Assembly (NCBI GenBank): GCA_903970575.1
Contig: CAJCJC010000438.1
Span: 1 to 9,360, forward strand
Reading direction: 5' to 3'
Length of the DNA stretch: 9,360 bases
Origin: Alphaproteobacteria bacterium
Lineage (GTDB): Bacteria > Pseudomonadota > Alphaproteobacteria > BOG-932 > Roseiterribacteraceae
Shown piece by piece: positions 1 to 6,609 of the stretch. A program made the translations under genes and the position numbers. Numbering within the stretch: the stretch's first letter is position 1; the number at the start of each line of letters is the position of its first letter. The notes under the pieces were generated by a model. That model did not search any database. It worked only from the letters and a program-made list of their open reading frames with translations, and was not told the DNA's origin.

Positions 1-246
1 ACGAAGCTGCCCCTTGCGATATTCGAGGTCGAGGATAACGGCCGAGGCATTGCCTCGGGAGACCGGGAGCGCGTTTTCGAACTTTTCCGCCGCTCCGGCG
101 AGCAAAATATTCCTGGGGAAGGAATCGGCTTGGCGTACGTACGTCAATTGATTTACCGGCTCGGGGGTACGATCGAACTTGAGTCCGAGATCGGCAAGGG
201 CACGATCTTCAGGTTAAGCCTGCCCATGGTGGGAACCAAGTCCTAG
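1..246 (+). CDS. Sensor histidine kinase, C-terminal ATPase end (partial)
   Basis: This is the last 81 residues of a sensor histidine kinase; the 5' part lies before the window. What remains is the C-terminal half of a HATPase_c domain, which binds ATP and phosphorylates the kinase's own histidine. The G1 box VEDNGRGI is at residues 10-17 of the fragment, an F-box-like FELFRRSG at 27-33, and the G2 box GEGIGLA at 39-45. It is followed by the usual closing strands (LGGTIELES, GKGTIFRLSLP). The frame runs open from base 1 to a TAG at 244-246. The FRRSG and GEGIGLAYVR wording resembles PAS/phytochrome-type kinases that are often followed by an Rcp1-like receiver, which is what comes next, 14 bp downstream. 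The N-box, dimerisation histidine and sensor domain are outside the window, so the signal sensed cannot be read here. Confidence 0.9.
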   Translation, partial: TKLPLAIFEVEDNGRGIASGDRERVFELFRRSGEQNIPGEGIGLAYVRQLIYRLGGTIELESEIGKGTIFRLSLPMVGTKS

Positions 247-260
247 AGAGAACTACCATA

Positions 261-674
261 ATGCATCCAGTCACCATCATTTTGGTCGAGGACGACCCCG
301 GCCACGCTCGGTTGATCGAGAAAAATATCCGGCGCGCCGGCGTCAACAACGCGATCACGCATTTTGAAAGCGGCACCGCCGCCTTGGAATATTTGAGCGG
401 AAACGGCCACGCGCCACTGCTGGTGCTTCTCGATCTCAATCTGCCGGACATGAGTGGCACCCAGATACTGGCGAAGCTGAAATCGGACACGACCACCAAG
501 CAGATTCCGGTTATCGTTCTCACCACAACGGACGATAAAACCGAAATCCAAAAATGCTACGATCTGGGATGCAATGTCTACATCACAAAGCCGGTGGATT
601 ATGAGGCGTTCGCCACCGCGATCCGGCAGTTGGGCATGTTCCTCTCGGTGATGAAAGTTCCAGAGCCGACGTGA
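261..674 (+). CDS. Single-domain response regulator, Rcp1-like
   Basis: A 137-residue cytoplasmic receiver (REC) domain with no output domain. All REC landmarks are present: acidic pair D11/D12 (VEDDPGH), phospho-acceptor D58 (LLDLNLPDMSG), switch T88 (VLTTTDD) and conserved K110 (YITKPVDY). The opening ILVEDDPGHARLIEKNI and the length match the Rcp1/CheY-like regulators that pair with phytochrome-type or PAS sensor kinases. It should take phosphate from the upstream kinase and either relay it or act by protein contact. The ATG at 261 is 14 bp after the upstream stop; the purine run GAGAG before it is a weak and rather distant ribosome site, so coupling to the upstream gene is likely. Its TGA (672-674) overlaps the GTG start of the next gene, which points to one transcript. 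The family assignment is firm; the partner kinases are inferred from gene order. Confidence 0.93.
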   Translation: MHPVTIILVEDDPGHARLIEKNIRRAGVNNAITHFESGTAALEYLSGNGHAPLLVLLDLNLPDMSGTQILAKLKSDTTTKQIPVIVLTTTDDKTEIQKCYDLGCNVYITKPVDYEAFATAIRQLGMFLSVMKVPEPT

Positions 675-1807
675 CCGGCGGCGCTCCCGTGTCAGACGGC
701 ATCCTTGCGTCAATCGAGGGGTCCATTCCCGCCGAGGGAAAGCCCGTCTCGGTACTTTATATTGATGACGATCCGGGCTTGTCGCGGCTGGTGCAGAGAT
801 ATCTGGCGCGCCAGGGTTACACCGTAGCAACGGCTCCCGATGGAGCGAGCGGCCTCGCAAGGTTATCAACTGAACGGTTTGACGTGGTCGCGCTCGACCA
901 TTTCATGCCGGGCGAGGACGGGCTGGAGCTGTTGAAAAAACTCAACGCACTACCTCAACCGCCGCCCGCGATTTATGTCACGGCGTCCGACGAAGGCCGC
1001 GTCGCGGTGTCCGCGCTGAAACACGGCGCGGTCGATTATGTCATCAAGGACGTCCAGGGCGCGTTTCTGGATATGCTGGACAGCGCGATACGCCAAGCGG
1101 TGGAGCAGGCCCGCATCAAGCGCGCCAAGGAAGCGGCGGAGCGTGAACTACGCGAATCGCGCGACCGGCTCGCCGAACTCTTGGAGCAGAAGACGGCCTT
1201 GCTCCAGGAGGTCAGCCACAGGGTGAGCAACAGTCTGCAACTCATCGGATCGCTGATCGGCATACAGGCGGCCCGGCTGTCGGATCCGGCGGCGCGCGAC
1301 GCGCTGCACCAGACCCGCGAGCGAGTTCAGGCCGTTATGCTGGTGCATCGACGCCTCTATACGTCCGAAAACGTGGACGTTATCGAAATCGACAAATACC
1401 TTGTCGCGATGGCCGAGGAACTACAAGCCAGCGTCCTCGCCGAACAGGGCCATATAATCGCGGTCGAAGCCGCGCCGTTCAAGATCGCACCCGACAAAGC
1501 GGTTTCGGTTGGCGTGATCGTGAACGAATTGATCACGAACGCGCTTAAATATGCGTTCCCGAGTAGCGCGGGCGGCCGAATACAAGTCACGCTCGGCGCG
1601 GCGCCATATGAAAGCCCCACCGGTGAAAGCCTGATAATGCTGACCGTCGAAGATGATGGCGTAGGGTATGGGACCGAGGACAGCGCGCCAAAGGGAACTG
1701 GCCTCGGCACGCTTATCATCACGGCAATGGCCAAAACGCTGCATGGCGCGGTTGAAAGGCGACCGGCGGCGACGGGATCAAGAACTGTCCTGACGTTTCC
1801 TGTCTGA
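671..1807 (+). CDS. REC-HisKA_2 hybrid histidine kinase
   Basis: A 378-residue soluble protein: an N-terminal receiver followed by a histidine kinase. The receiver (about 26-140) has D32-D34, phospho-acceptor D76 (ALDHFMPGEDG), T104 and K126 (DYVIKD). A charged, probably coiled-coil linker (about 141-178) leads to a HisKA_2 dimerisation domain with the motif EVSHRVSNSLQL, so H183 is the likely phosphorylated histidine. The ATPase domain follows: N-box VNELITNALKYAFP with N290, G1 box VEDDGVGYG (326-334) and G2 box GTGLGT (342-347). No membrane segment or separate sensor domain is visible, so the receiver is presumably its input and kinase activity is switched by phosphorylation of D76. The GTG start at 671 shares 4 bp with the previous stop (GTGA), the sign of translational coupling. 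A second GTG at 689 is possible but less likely because it loses the overlap. Its target is not identifiable here. Confidence 0.93.
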   Translation: MTGGAPVSDGILASIEGSIPAEGKPVSVLYIDDDPGLSRLVQRYLARQGYTVATAPDGASGLARLSTERFDVVALDHFMPGEDGLELLKKLNALPQPPPAIYVTASDEGRVAVSALKHGAVDYVIKDVQGAFLDMLDSAIRQAVEQARIKRAKEAAERELRESRDRLAELLEQKTALLQEVSHRVSNSLQLIGSLIGIQAARLSDPAARDALHQTRERVQAVMLVHRRLYTSENVDVIEIDKYLVAMAEELQASVLAEQGHIIAVEAAPFKIAPDKAVSVGVIVNELITNALKYAFPSSAGGRIQVTLGAAPYESPTGESLIMLTVEDDGVGYGTEDSAPKGTGLGTLIITAMAKTLHGAVERRPAATGSRTVLTFPV

Positions 1808-1920
1808 AGACCGTTCTAAATCGGACTATCGACGCGACCGCGCGGGATGCGCATCCATGACGCTCCATCGCTGAACCGTTCATTCAATCGCGCGAAGGAT
1901 GGTCCAGTTCCGGGAGGGCT
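1808..1920. other. Convergent intergenic region, with 12-bp palindrome
   Basis: This 113-bp gap separates the stops of two convergent genes. It contains one perfect 12-bp palindrome, GGATGCGCATCC, at 1845-1856. There is no T-run after it on either strand, so it is not a standard Rho-independent terminator. No open frame or other convincing signal is visible. Confidence 0.6.
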
Positions 1921-3681
1921 TCAGGCCGGAAGCTTCGGCCGCCAATCAGCGAACTGATCGACGGACATTGGATGAGCGATAAAATAGCCTTGGCCCATAT
2001 CGCACTTCCAATCCCTCAGCATATCGTAGGATTCTCGATCCTCTATCCCCTCGGCGACCACCTGATATCCAAGATCGTGCGCCATGGCGATCACCGCGCG
2101 CACCAGTTTCTGATCGTGCGTGCTGCCGGCGAGTCCCCGAATGAAGGATTGGTCGATCTTGAGGACGTTCGCGTTGAGGTGCCGTAGATAAGACAAACTG
2201 CTATAACCAATGCCAAAATCGTCGATGGCGATCGAAATCCCCATCGTGGCCAGATCTTTCAAATGGTCGAGAACGCGGGTGCTGTACTGAACCAGGGCCG
2301 TCTCGATGAATTCAAGCTGAATGTCCCCGAGAGCGACGCCGTGACTCTCGATACAAAGACGCAAACGATCCGGGAAATCCTCCTCTTCCAGATTGCGTGC
2401 TGACGCGTTGATGGAAATCTTGGGAAGATCGACCGATCCGCGTAGCCCGGCGAATTGCGCTACCGCGGTATTAATGACCCATTCCGTCAATTGCCGGGTT
2501 AGGGCTGTCTCCTCGACCAGTGGAATGAACTCGCCCGGCGACACATCGCCGAGCTTGGGATGCCGCCAACGCAACAACGCCTCGGCCCCGGCCAACACGC
2601 CGCCCTCCATCTGAATCACGGGTTGATAAACGAGATGCAACTGATCGGCGCTGCGCAAAGCCGCCGGCAACTCGCTGAGCAGATTAAAGCTTCGCACATG
2701 CGCCCTGTCGCGCGTCTCGTTATATTCGGCCATGAAACGTCCGGCGACGCGGCCATCGTCCAGGGCGTTATAAAGTCGACGCAGTACGTCCCGGGGCTCC
2801 GCCTCCTGCGACGTAAAAGTATAAACGCCAACGACCGGCTCAGGAATCGTTGGGATGCCTGCGGCGATAATCGGCTCCCGAAGAGCGATATCGAGATTTC
2901 CAACGAGTTCGCGCCAGTCATCGCCCTCGTCCAGCACGATCAGCGAGCGCAAGAAGCCGACATGATAGAATCTGGGGAAGCGTAATGTGGCGCCGCGCAT
3001 GATTTCGAAGGCGCGGCGAACGAATTCCTCAGCGTAGGCGGAGCCCAGCACCCGTTGTCCTTCTCCCAAAATACGGGCGGTGGTGAGCTCGATAATCAAC
3101 GCGGTCCGCCGCTGGTTTGGATAGCGCGCGCCCACATCGGCCAGATATTCAAATAGCTGGTGATCGTTAGGATAGCCGGTGATCGGGTTGGTTCCGCCAA
3201 TCGCGTTCTGTACCTCAACCTGCGTCATGACGAAGGCCGCCATATCGGTCAGTACGGCCAACTCATCAGGATTAATGGTTCGAGGCTTGTTATCGATGAC
3301 GTTGATCGTGCCAAGCCCATAGCCGGAGCGCGTGATCAACGGAGCCCCAGCGTAGAAGCGAACGCCGGCGTGGGCCAATACGCTATCCTTGAACCGCGGG
3401 TCCTCAAGGAGATCCGGAACGATAAATAACTCATCGGCCTGAATGGCGTAGTGACAAGGCGCTTCATGCCGCGGAATTTCCGACAGCGCGACGCCAAAGC
3501 GAGACTTGAACCACTGCCTGTCATGATCGGTGAGGGATACTGTCGATACCGGCGCGTTAAGAAGGCGGCTCGCCAGCCGCGTAATACGGTCGAAGCTTTC
3601 GCTGGGTTCGGTGTCGAGCAATCTGAGATTGCGAAGGGCGTTGAGCCGCGCCTCCTCGTTCTGTATTGGGATTCGCTTCAT
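1921..3681 (-). CDS. GAF / degenerate GGDEF / EAL c-di-GMP phosphodiesterase
   Basis: A 586-residue cytoplasmic signalling protein. Residues about 15-158 form a GAF domain of the kind found in front of diguanylate cyclases (NALRNLRLLDTEPSESFDRI, later FYAGAPLITRSGYGLGTINVID). Residues about 163-325 fit a GGDEF fold by alignment: NPITGYPN sits where active proteins have DPLTGLPN. The signature loop, however, reads GFLRS (242-246) instead of GG[DE]EF, so cyclase activity should be absent. Residues about 335-586 are an EAL domain with the residues needed to hydrolyse c-di-GMP: E367 (AEALLRW), N425, E457, D487/D488 (IDDFGIGYSS), K508, E544 (AEGIED) and Q564. It should therefore degrade c-di-GMP, with the GAF and vestigial GGDEF domains as regulatory inputs. 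The start is the ATG at 3681, preceded by GGGAG ten bases upstream. It converges on the kinase cluster, but a functional link is only suggested by position. Confidence 0.94.
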   Translation of the reverse strand: MKRIPIQNEEARLNALRNLRLLDTEPSESFDRITRLASRLLNAPVSTVSLTDHDRQWFKSRFGVALSEIPRHEAPCHYAIQADELFIVPDLLEDPRFKDSVLAHAGVRFYAGAPLITRSGYGLGTINVIDNKPRTINPDELAVLTDMAAFVMTQVEVQNAIGGTNPITGYPNDHQLFEYLADVGARYPNQRRTALIIELTTARILGEGQRVLGSAYAEEFVRRAFEIMRGATLRFPRFYHVGFLRSLIVLDEGDDWRELVGNLDIALREPIIAAGIPTIPEPVVGVYTFTSQEAEPRDVLRRLYNALDDGRVAGRFMAEYNETRDRAHVRSFNLLSELPAALRSADQLHLVYQPVIQMEGGVLAGAEALLRWRHPKLGDVSPGEFIPLVEETALTRQLTEWVINTAVAQFAGLRGSVDLPKISINASARNLEEEDFPDRLRLCIESHGVALGDIQLEFIETALVQYSTRVLDHLKDLATMGISIAIDDFGIGYSSLSYLRHLNANVLKIDQSFIRGLAGSTHDQKLVRAVIAMAHDLGYQVVAEGIEDRESYDMLRDWKCDMGQGYFIAHPMSVDQFADWRPKLPA

Positions 3682-3805
3682 ACCGGCACGGCTCCCGCCA
3701 GGATTGGCTTCGCGTTTGTTGGGTTTGCCTCGCCAAAGGCTCTCGGCATGGGATACGAAAAAGACTTGCCGCTCTTAAGCACCGAGCGAACGGTCGTCAC
3801 ACTGT

Positions 3806-3824
3806 CCGGAAACATGTTATCCGG
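3806..3824. repeat. Inverted half-site pair CCGGAAA-N5-TATCCGG
   Basis: The plus strand reads CCGGAAA, CATGT, TATCCGG. Around the perfect 8-bp core AACATGTT the arms CCGGA and TCCGG pair, with one extra A on the right. It lies about 125-143 bp upstream of the phosphodiesterase ATG. The same two 7-bp arms recur at 3963-3988 with a longer spacer. The arrangement resembles a dimeric regulator's operator, but no regulator can be named. Confidence 0.4.
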
Positions 3825-3962
3825 TCCGACCAATACGAATCCCTTTGTCGACCACGCGCATTTCGCAGCAAGACTTTTACATAGCATATAATACGTTGCG
3901 GTAAGATTTTTAGATTTGAAGTCATTCGATCCCGAGATGGCTTTACGTCTACCGAGCCTCGG

Positions 3963-3988
3963 CCGGAAAAGATATAATGAATATCCGG
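3963..3988. repeat. Inverted half-site pair CCGGAAA-N12-TATCCGG
   Basis: This second copy of the 7-bp arms seen at 3806-3824 has a 12-bp AT-rich spacer containing TATAAT (3973-3978). The outer part is a perfect 6-bp inverted repeat, GCCGGA (3962-3967) and TCCGGC (3984-3989). It could be an operator over a promoter, or a hairpin in a transcript. It lies about 280-305 bp upstream of the phosphodiesterase ATG. Confidence 0.35.
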
Positions 3989-4020
3989 CGTAGTGCAGGT
4001 GAGATTCGGATGACAAGCGG

Positions 4021-4041
4021 GATAATCCCCAGGATATTATC
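4021..4041. repeat. Imperfect inverted repeat
   Basis: The plus strand reads GATAATCC, CCA, then GGATATTATC. The arms pair over eight bases with a two-base TA bulge on the right arm. No T-run follows on either strand, so terminator function is not supported. Confidence 0.3.
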
Positions 4042-4044
4042 GCC

Positions 4045-4060
4045 ATTTTCCAAGGAAAAT
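4045..4060. repeat. Perfect 7-bp inverted repeat
   Basis: ATTTTCC and GGAAAAT flank a two-base AA spacer, only three bases from the preceding imperfect repeat. It looks like a DNA-level protein site because a two-base loop is too tight for a good RNA hairpin. It lies about 100 bp downstream of the uvrD stop, reading the minus strand. Confidence 0.35.
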
Positions 4061-4159
4061 CTCTATGTGATCCAAAGCTCGGCATTCCACCGCGTAAGGC
4101 GATCTCGGAGTGTTTTTTAGGTTTTCATAATCCATTTTGCGTGACTGCTCGCATTGCAT

Positions 4160-6457
4160 TCACAATTTGTCGGCCGCCACGACGAAACTGTCCATGACTT
4201 TCTTTGTCCCCGCCTGATCGAAAGCGATTTCCAACTTATCGTTATCGACCGCGATAACGGTGCCATAACCGAATTTTTGGTGGAACACGCGTGCATCGCG
4301 GACAAAAGATGACGACGGGCGCGCACGCGGCTTAACCTCGAAAGCGGTACCTTCAATCACCGGAAAACTTCGCGCGGGCGGCTGCGCCCCGGCGCGCGGC
4401 AAGCGATAGCCAGCGTCACGCGCCCAAACCTCAAAGCCGGCGCCGCCAAATCCCCTTTGGTCGATAAACGAAGGGTCGGCGGCGATCTCGATATCCTCGC
4501 CCGGCAGCTCTTCGATAAAGCGCGATGGGATAGTCGTCGCCCAAGCGCCATAAACGCGACGACTATGCGCATAGGTGATCAACGCGCGCTGACGCGCGCG
4601 CGTGATGCCGACATAGGCAAGGCGGCGCTCCTCCTCCAGCCCGGCGATGCCGTTTTCGTCCATGGCGCGTTGATTAGGAAACAATCCTTCTTCCCAACCC
4701 GGCAGGAAGACGACATCGAACTCTAGCCCCTTGGCGCTATGCAGCGTCATAAGAGTGGCCATATCCCCATCAGATGAGTCCTGGGTTTCCATCACCAGAC
4801 TAACATGCTCGAGAAAACCGCCCAGCGTCTCGAAATCGGCCATGGCGGCGACAAGTTCCTTAAGGTTTTCCAGCCTCCCAGGCGCTTCCGGCGTCTTATC
4901 CGCCTGCCACATCGCTGTATAACCGGATTCGTCCAGGATCATCCGCGCCAGGTCGGTGTGAGGCAGCCGCCCCATCTCCGCCCGCCAGCGGGCGATATCC
5001 TGCATCAACGCCCGAATGACGATGCGCATGCGGGGCTTCAACTCATCCGTGTCCGTAAGCCGCCAGGCTGCTTCGGCCAGCGGGATGGCGAGCACCCGCG
5101 CCGCCTGACGCAGGGTCTGCAAGGTGGCGTCGCCAATTCCCCGCTTCGGCGTGTTGATGATGCGTTCGAAAGCGAGGTCGTCCTCCGGCTGCAGGACGAC
5201 GCGGAAATAGGCGAGCGCATCGCGTATTTCCAGTCGCTCATAGAATCGCGGGCCGCCGACCACGCGATAGGGCAGCCCCAGGATTAGCAGACGCTCCTCG
5301 AATTCGCGTGTCTGGAAACCGGCGCGGACGAGAACAGCGATCTGGCGAAGCGCGTATCCCTTGCGCTGCAGCGCCTCGATCTCGTCGCCGACAAAGCGCG
5401 CCTCCTCCTCGCCATCCGCCAGCGCCGCGACGCGGACCTTCTCGCCGCCCGCCTCCTCGGTCCAGAGGGTCTTGCCAAGGCGGCCTTGATTATGCGCGAT
5501 AACCGCGGACGCGGCCGCGAGGATATGCGCGGTCGAGCGATAATTCTGTTCGAGCCGGATCACCTTGGCGCCTGGAAAGTCGGTCTCGAAACGCAGGATG
5601 TTGCCAACCTCCGCGCCACGCCAACCATAGATGGATTGATCGTCGTCGCCGACGCAGCAAATATTGTGAGAGGCCTGGGCCAGAAGGCGGAGCCATAGAT
5701 ATTGCGCGACATTGGTGTCCTGATACTCATCGACCAACAGGTATCGGAAGCGGCGATGGTAATCCGCCAATATGTCGGCGCGACGCTGGAAGACAGTGAT
5801 GTTGTGGAGCATCAAATCGCCAAAATCAGCGGCGTTCAGGGTCCGCAGACGCTCCTGATAGGCGGCGTATAGGTGGATGATTTTTCCGCCGGCGACGTCG
5901 CCGCCATCGTCAGGCTTCAGCTTATCGGGGGTCAGGGCGCGATCCTTCCACCGCTCGATGACGCCCAGAACAACGCGCGCCGGCCAGCGCTTGTCGTCGA
6001 TGCTTTCCGCCTGAAGCAACTGTTTGATCAAGCGAATCTGATCGTCCGTATCCAGGATGGTGAAGTTGGACTTAAGGCCGACTTCCTCCGCGTGGCGCCG
6101 CAGGATACGCGCCGCGAGCGAATGGAAGGTGCCGAGCCACCAACCCTCGACCGGCGTCCCCAGCATGGCGCCGATGCGGTCGCGCATCTCCCGCGCCGCC
6201 TTGTTGGTGAAGGTGACCGCGAGGATTTGGCCGGGACCGGCGCGTCGGGATGCGATCAGGTGCACCAGCCGCGTGGTCAGCACCCTGGTTTTACCGGTGC
6301 CCGCGCCGGCCAGTACCAGCACCGGTCCGTCAAGCGCTTCGGCGGCGGCGCGCTGAACGGGGTTGAGCGTTGCGAGATAGGACGGGCCGGGCGCGTCGCG
6401 GCCCACGAGATTTGTGCGTTCGGACATCATGACTCGCTTTATACCATGAACCGTCAT
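4160..6457 (-). CDS. uvrD: ATP-dependent DNA helicase UvrD/PcrA family
   Basis: A complete superfamily 1A 3'-to-5' DNA helicase (765 residues from the outermost ATG), acting in nucleotide excision repair, mismatch repair and clearance of stalled replication forks. All helicase motifs are visible: Q-motif region LNPVQRAAAEA (31-41), Walker A AGAGTGKT (50-57), Ia VTFTNKAAREM (81-91), DEYQDTN (243-249), GDDDQSIYGWRG (270-281), QNYRST (304-309), TLHSAKGLEFDVVFLPG (571-587) and VGITRARQRAL (616-626). The tail (about 722-760, FHQKFGYGTVIAVDND) is the Tudor-like PcrA/UvrD C-terminal domain that contacts RNA polymerase in related proteins. Length is normal for the family. The start is uncertain: the ATG at 6457 lacks a clear ribosome site, while an ATGATG at 6430/6427 follows a TATAAA closely and gives an MSERTNLVG start. 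The gene stands alone and is divergent from mlaC. It could equally be named pcrA. Confidence 0.96.
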   Translation of the reverse strand: MTVHGIKRVMMSERTNLVGRDAPGPSYLATLNPVQRAAAEALDGPVLVLAGAGTGKTRVLTTRLVHLIASRRAGPGQILAVTFTNKAAREMRDRIGAMLGTPVEGWWLGTFHSLAARILRRHAEEVGLKSNFTILDTDDQIRLIKQLLQAESIDDKRWPARVVLGVIERWKDRALTPDKLKPDDGGDVAGGKIIHLYAAYQERLRTLNAADFGDLMLHNITVFQRRADILADYHRRFRYLLVDEYQDTNVAQYLWLRLLAQASHNICCVGDDDQSIYGWRGAEVGNILRFETDFPGAKVIRLEQNYRSTAHILAAASAVIAHNQGRLGKTLWTEEAGGEKVRVAALADGEEEARFVGDEIEALQRKGYALRQIAVLVRAGFQTREFEERLLILGLPYRVVGGPRFYERLEIRDALAYFRVVLQPEDDLAFERIINTPKRGIGDATLQTLRQAARVLAIPLAEAAWRLTDTDELKPRMRIVIRALMQDIARWRAEMGRLPHTDLARMILDESGYTAMWQADKTPEAPGRLENLKELVAAMADFETLGGFLEHVSLVMETQDSSDGDMATLMTLHSAKGLEFDVVFLPGWEEGLFPNQRAMDENGIAGLEEERRLAYVGITRARQRALITYAHSRRVYGAWATTIPSRFIEELPGEDIEIAADPSFIDQRGFGGAGFEVWARDAGYRLPRAGAQPPARSFPVIEGTAFEVKPRARPSSSFVRDARVFHQKFGYGTVIAVDNDKLEIAFDQAGTKKVMDSFVVAADKL
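6438..6443 (-). promoter_or_regulatory. Candidate -10 element of uvrD
   Basis: The minus strand reads TATAAA here, seven bases before the inner ATG at 6430. A poor -35 match, TTGGTC (6468-6463), lies 19 bases upstream. If the box is used, transcription would begin at or near the inner ATG, giving a leaderless or nearly leaderless message and ruling out the ATG at 6457. The call rests on the -10 match and its spacing. Confidence 0.25.
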
Positions 6458-6543
6458 CGCACGACCAAGGCTAACGCCGGAACTGTCGGGGCTGGACGTT
6501 GTTAGTCACGGGGCGCGGATAATAGGCGTTTCGGCCGCCCGGG

Positions 6544-6582
6544 TTGATTGACCGTTGGTTCGCTGTTATTCGCCCGTATCTT
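6544..6582 (+). promoter_or_regulatory. Weak candidate promoter region for mlaC
   Basis: Overlapping -35-like hexamers TTGATT (6544-6549) and TTGACC (6548-6553) occur here. The possible -10 partners are TTATTC (6566-6571, 16 bases after the first) and TATCTT (6577-6582, too far from the second). Neither pair is good. A promoter must lie somewhere in the 152-bp divergent gap because mlaC has no upstream gene on its strand. Confidence 0.2.
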
Positions 6583-6599
6583 CCGCTTTCGGAAACACC

Positions 6600-6604
6600 A
6601 GAGG
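6600..6604 (+). promoter_or_regulatory. Ribosome binding site of mlaC
   Basis: AGAGG sits five bases before the ATG at 6610. This decides the start against a TTG at 6544, which would put 22 extra residues in front of an otherwise normal signal peptide. Confidence 0.65.
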
Positions 6605-6609
6605 CCGTG

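Larger units (their letters stand above)
3682..4159. other. 478-bp intergenic region rich in inverted repeats
   Basis: This gap lies between the phosphodiesterase start and the uvrD stop, both on the minus strand. Its middle (about 3870-4060) is visibly more AT-rich than the flanking genes. It should hold the phosphodiesterase promoter and leader. AT-rich -10-like hexamers occur at 3887-3892 (TATAAT, plus), 3888-3893 (TATTAT, minus) and 3973-3978 (TATAAT, plus), but none has a convincing -35 at the right distance. Several inverted repeats are annotated separately. A minus-strand frame (4085 to 3678) stays open for 135 codons and overlaps the phosphodiesterase ATG by 4 bp. Its first half has poor codon use, it has no clear ribosome site and it resembles no family I know, so I do not call it a gene. 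No tRNA, small RNA or transposase remnant is recognisable. Confidence 0.6.

Noticed and set aside
243..869. Long minus-strand open frame of 208 codons
   Set aside because: It lies antisense to the clear receiver gene and the start of the next gene, has an arginine-rich composition typical of a shadow frame, and matches no family.
3451..3891. Plus-strand open frame of 146 codons entering the intergenic region
   Set aside because: Its first half is antisense to the phosphodiesterase GAF region. The remainder has no ribosome site and resembles no family, although it stays open up to the AT-rich patch.
5873..6505. Plus-strand open frame of 210 codons antisense to uvrD
   Set aside because: It is fully explained as the reverse of the helicase motifs; GC-rich genes commonly leave such open antisense frames.
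6544..6546. TTG as start of mlaC
   Set aside because: It would add 22 residues before a normal signal peptide, while the ATG at 6610 has AGAGG at good spacing.
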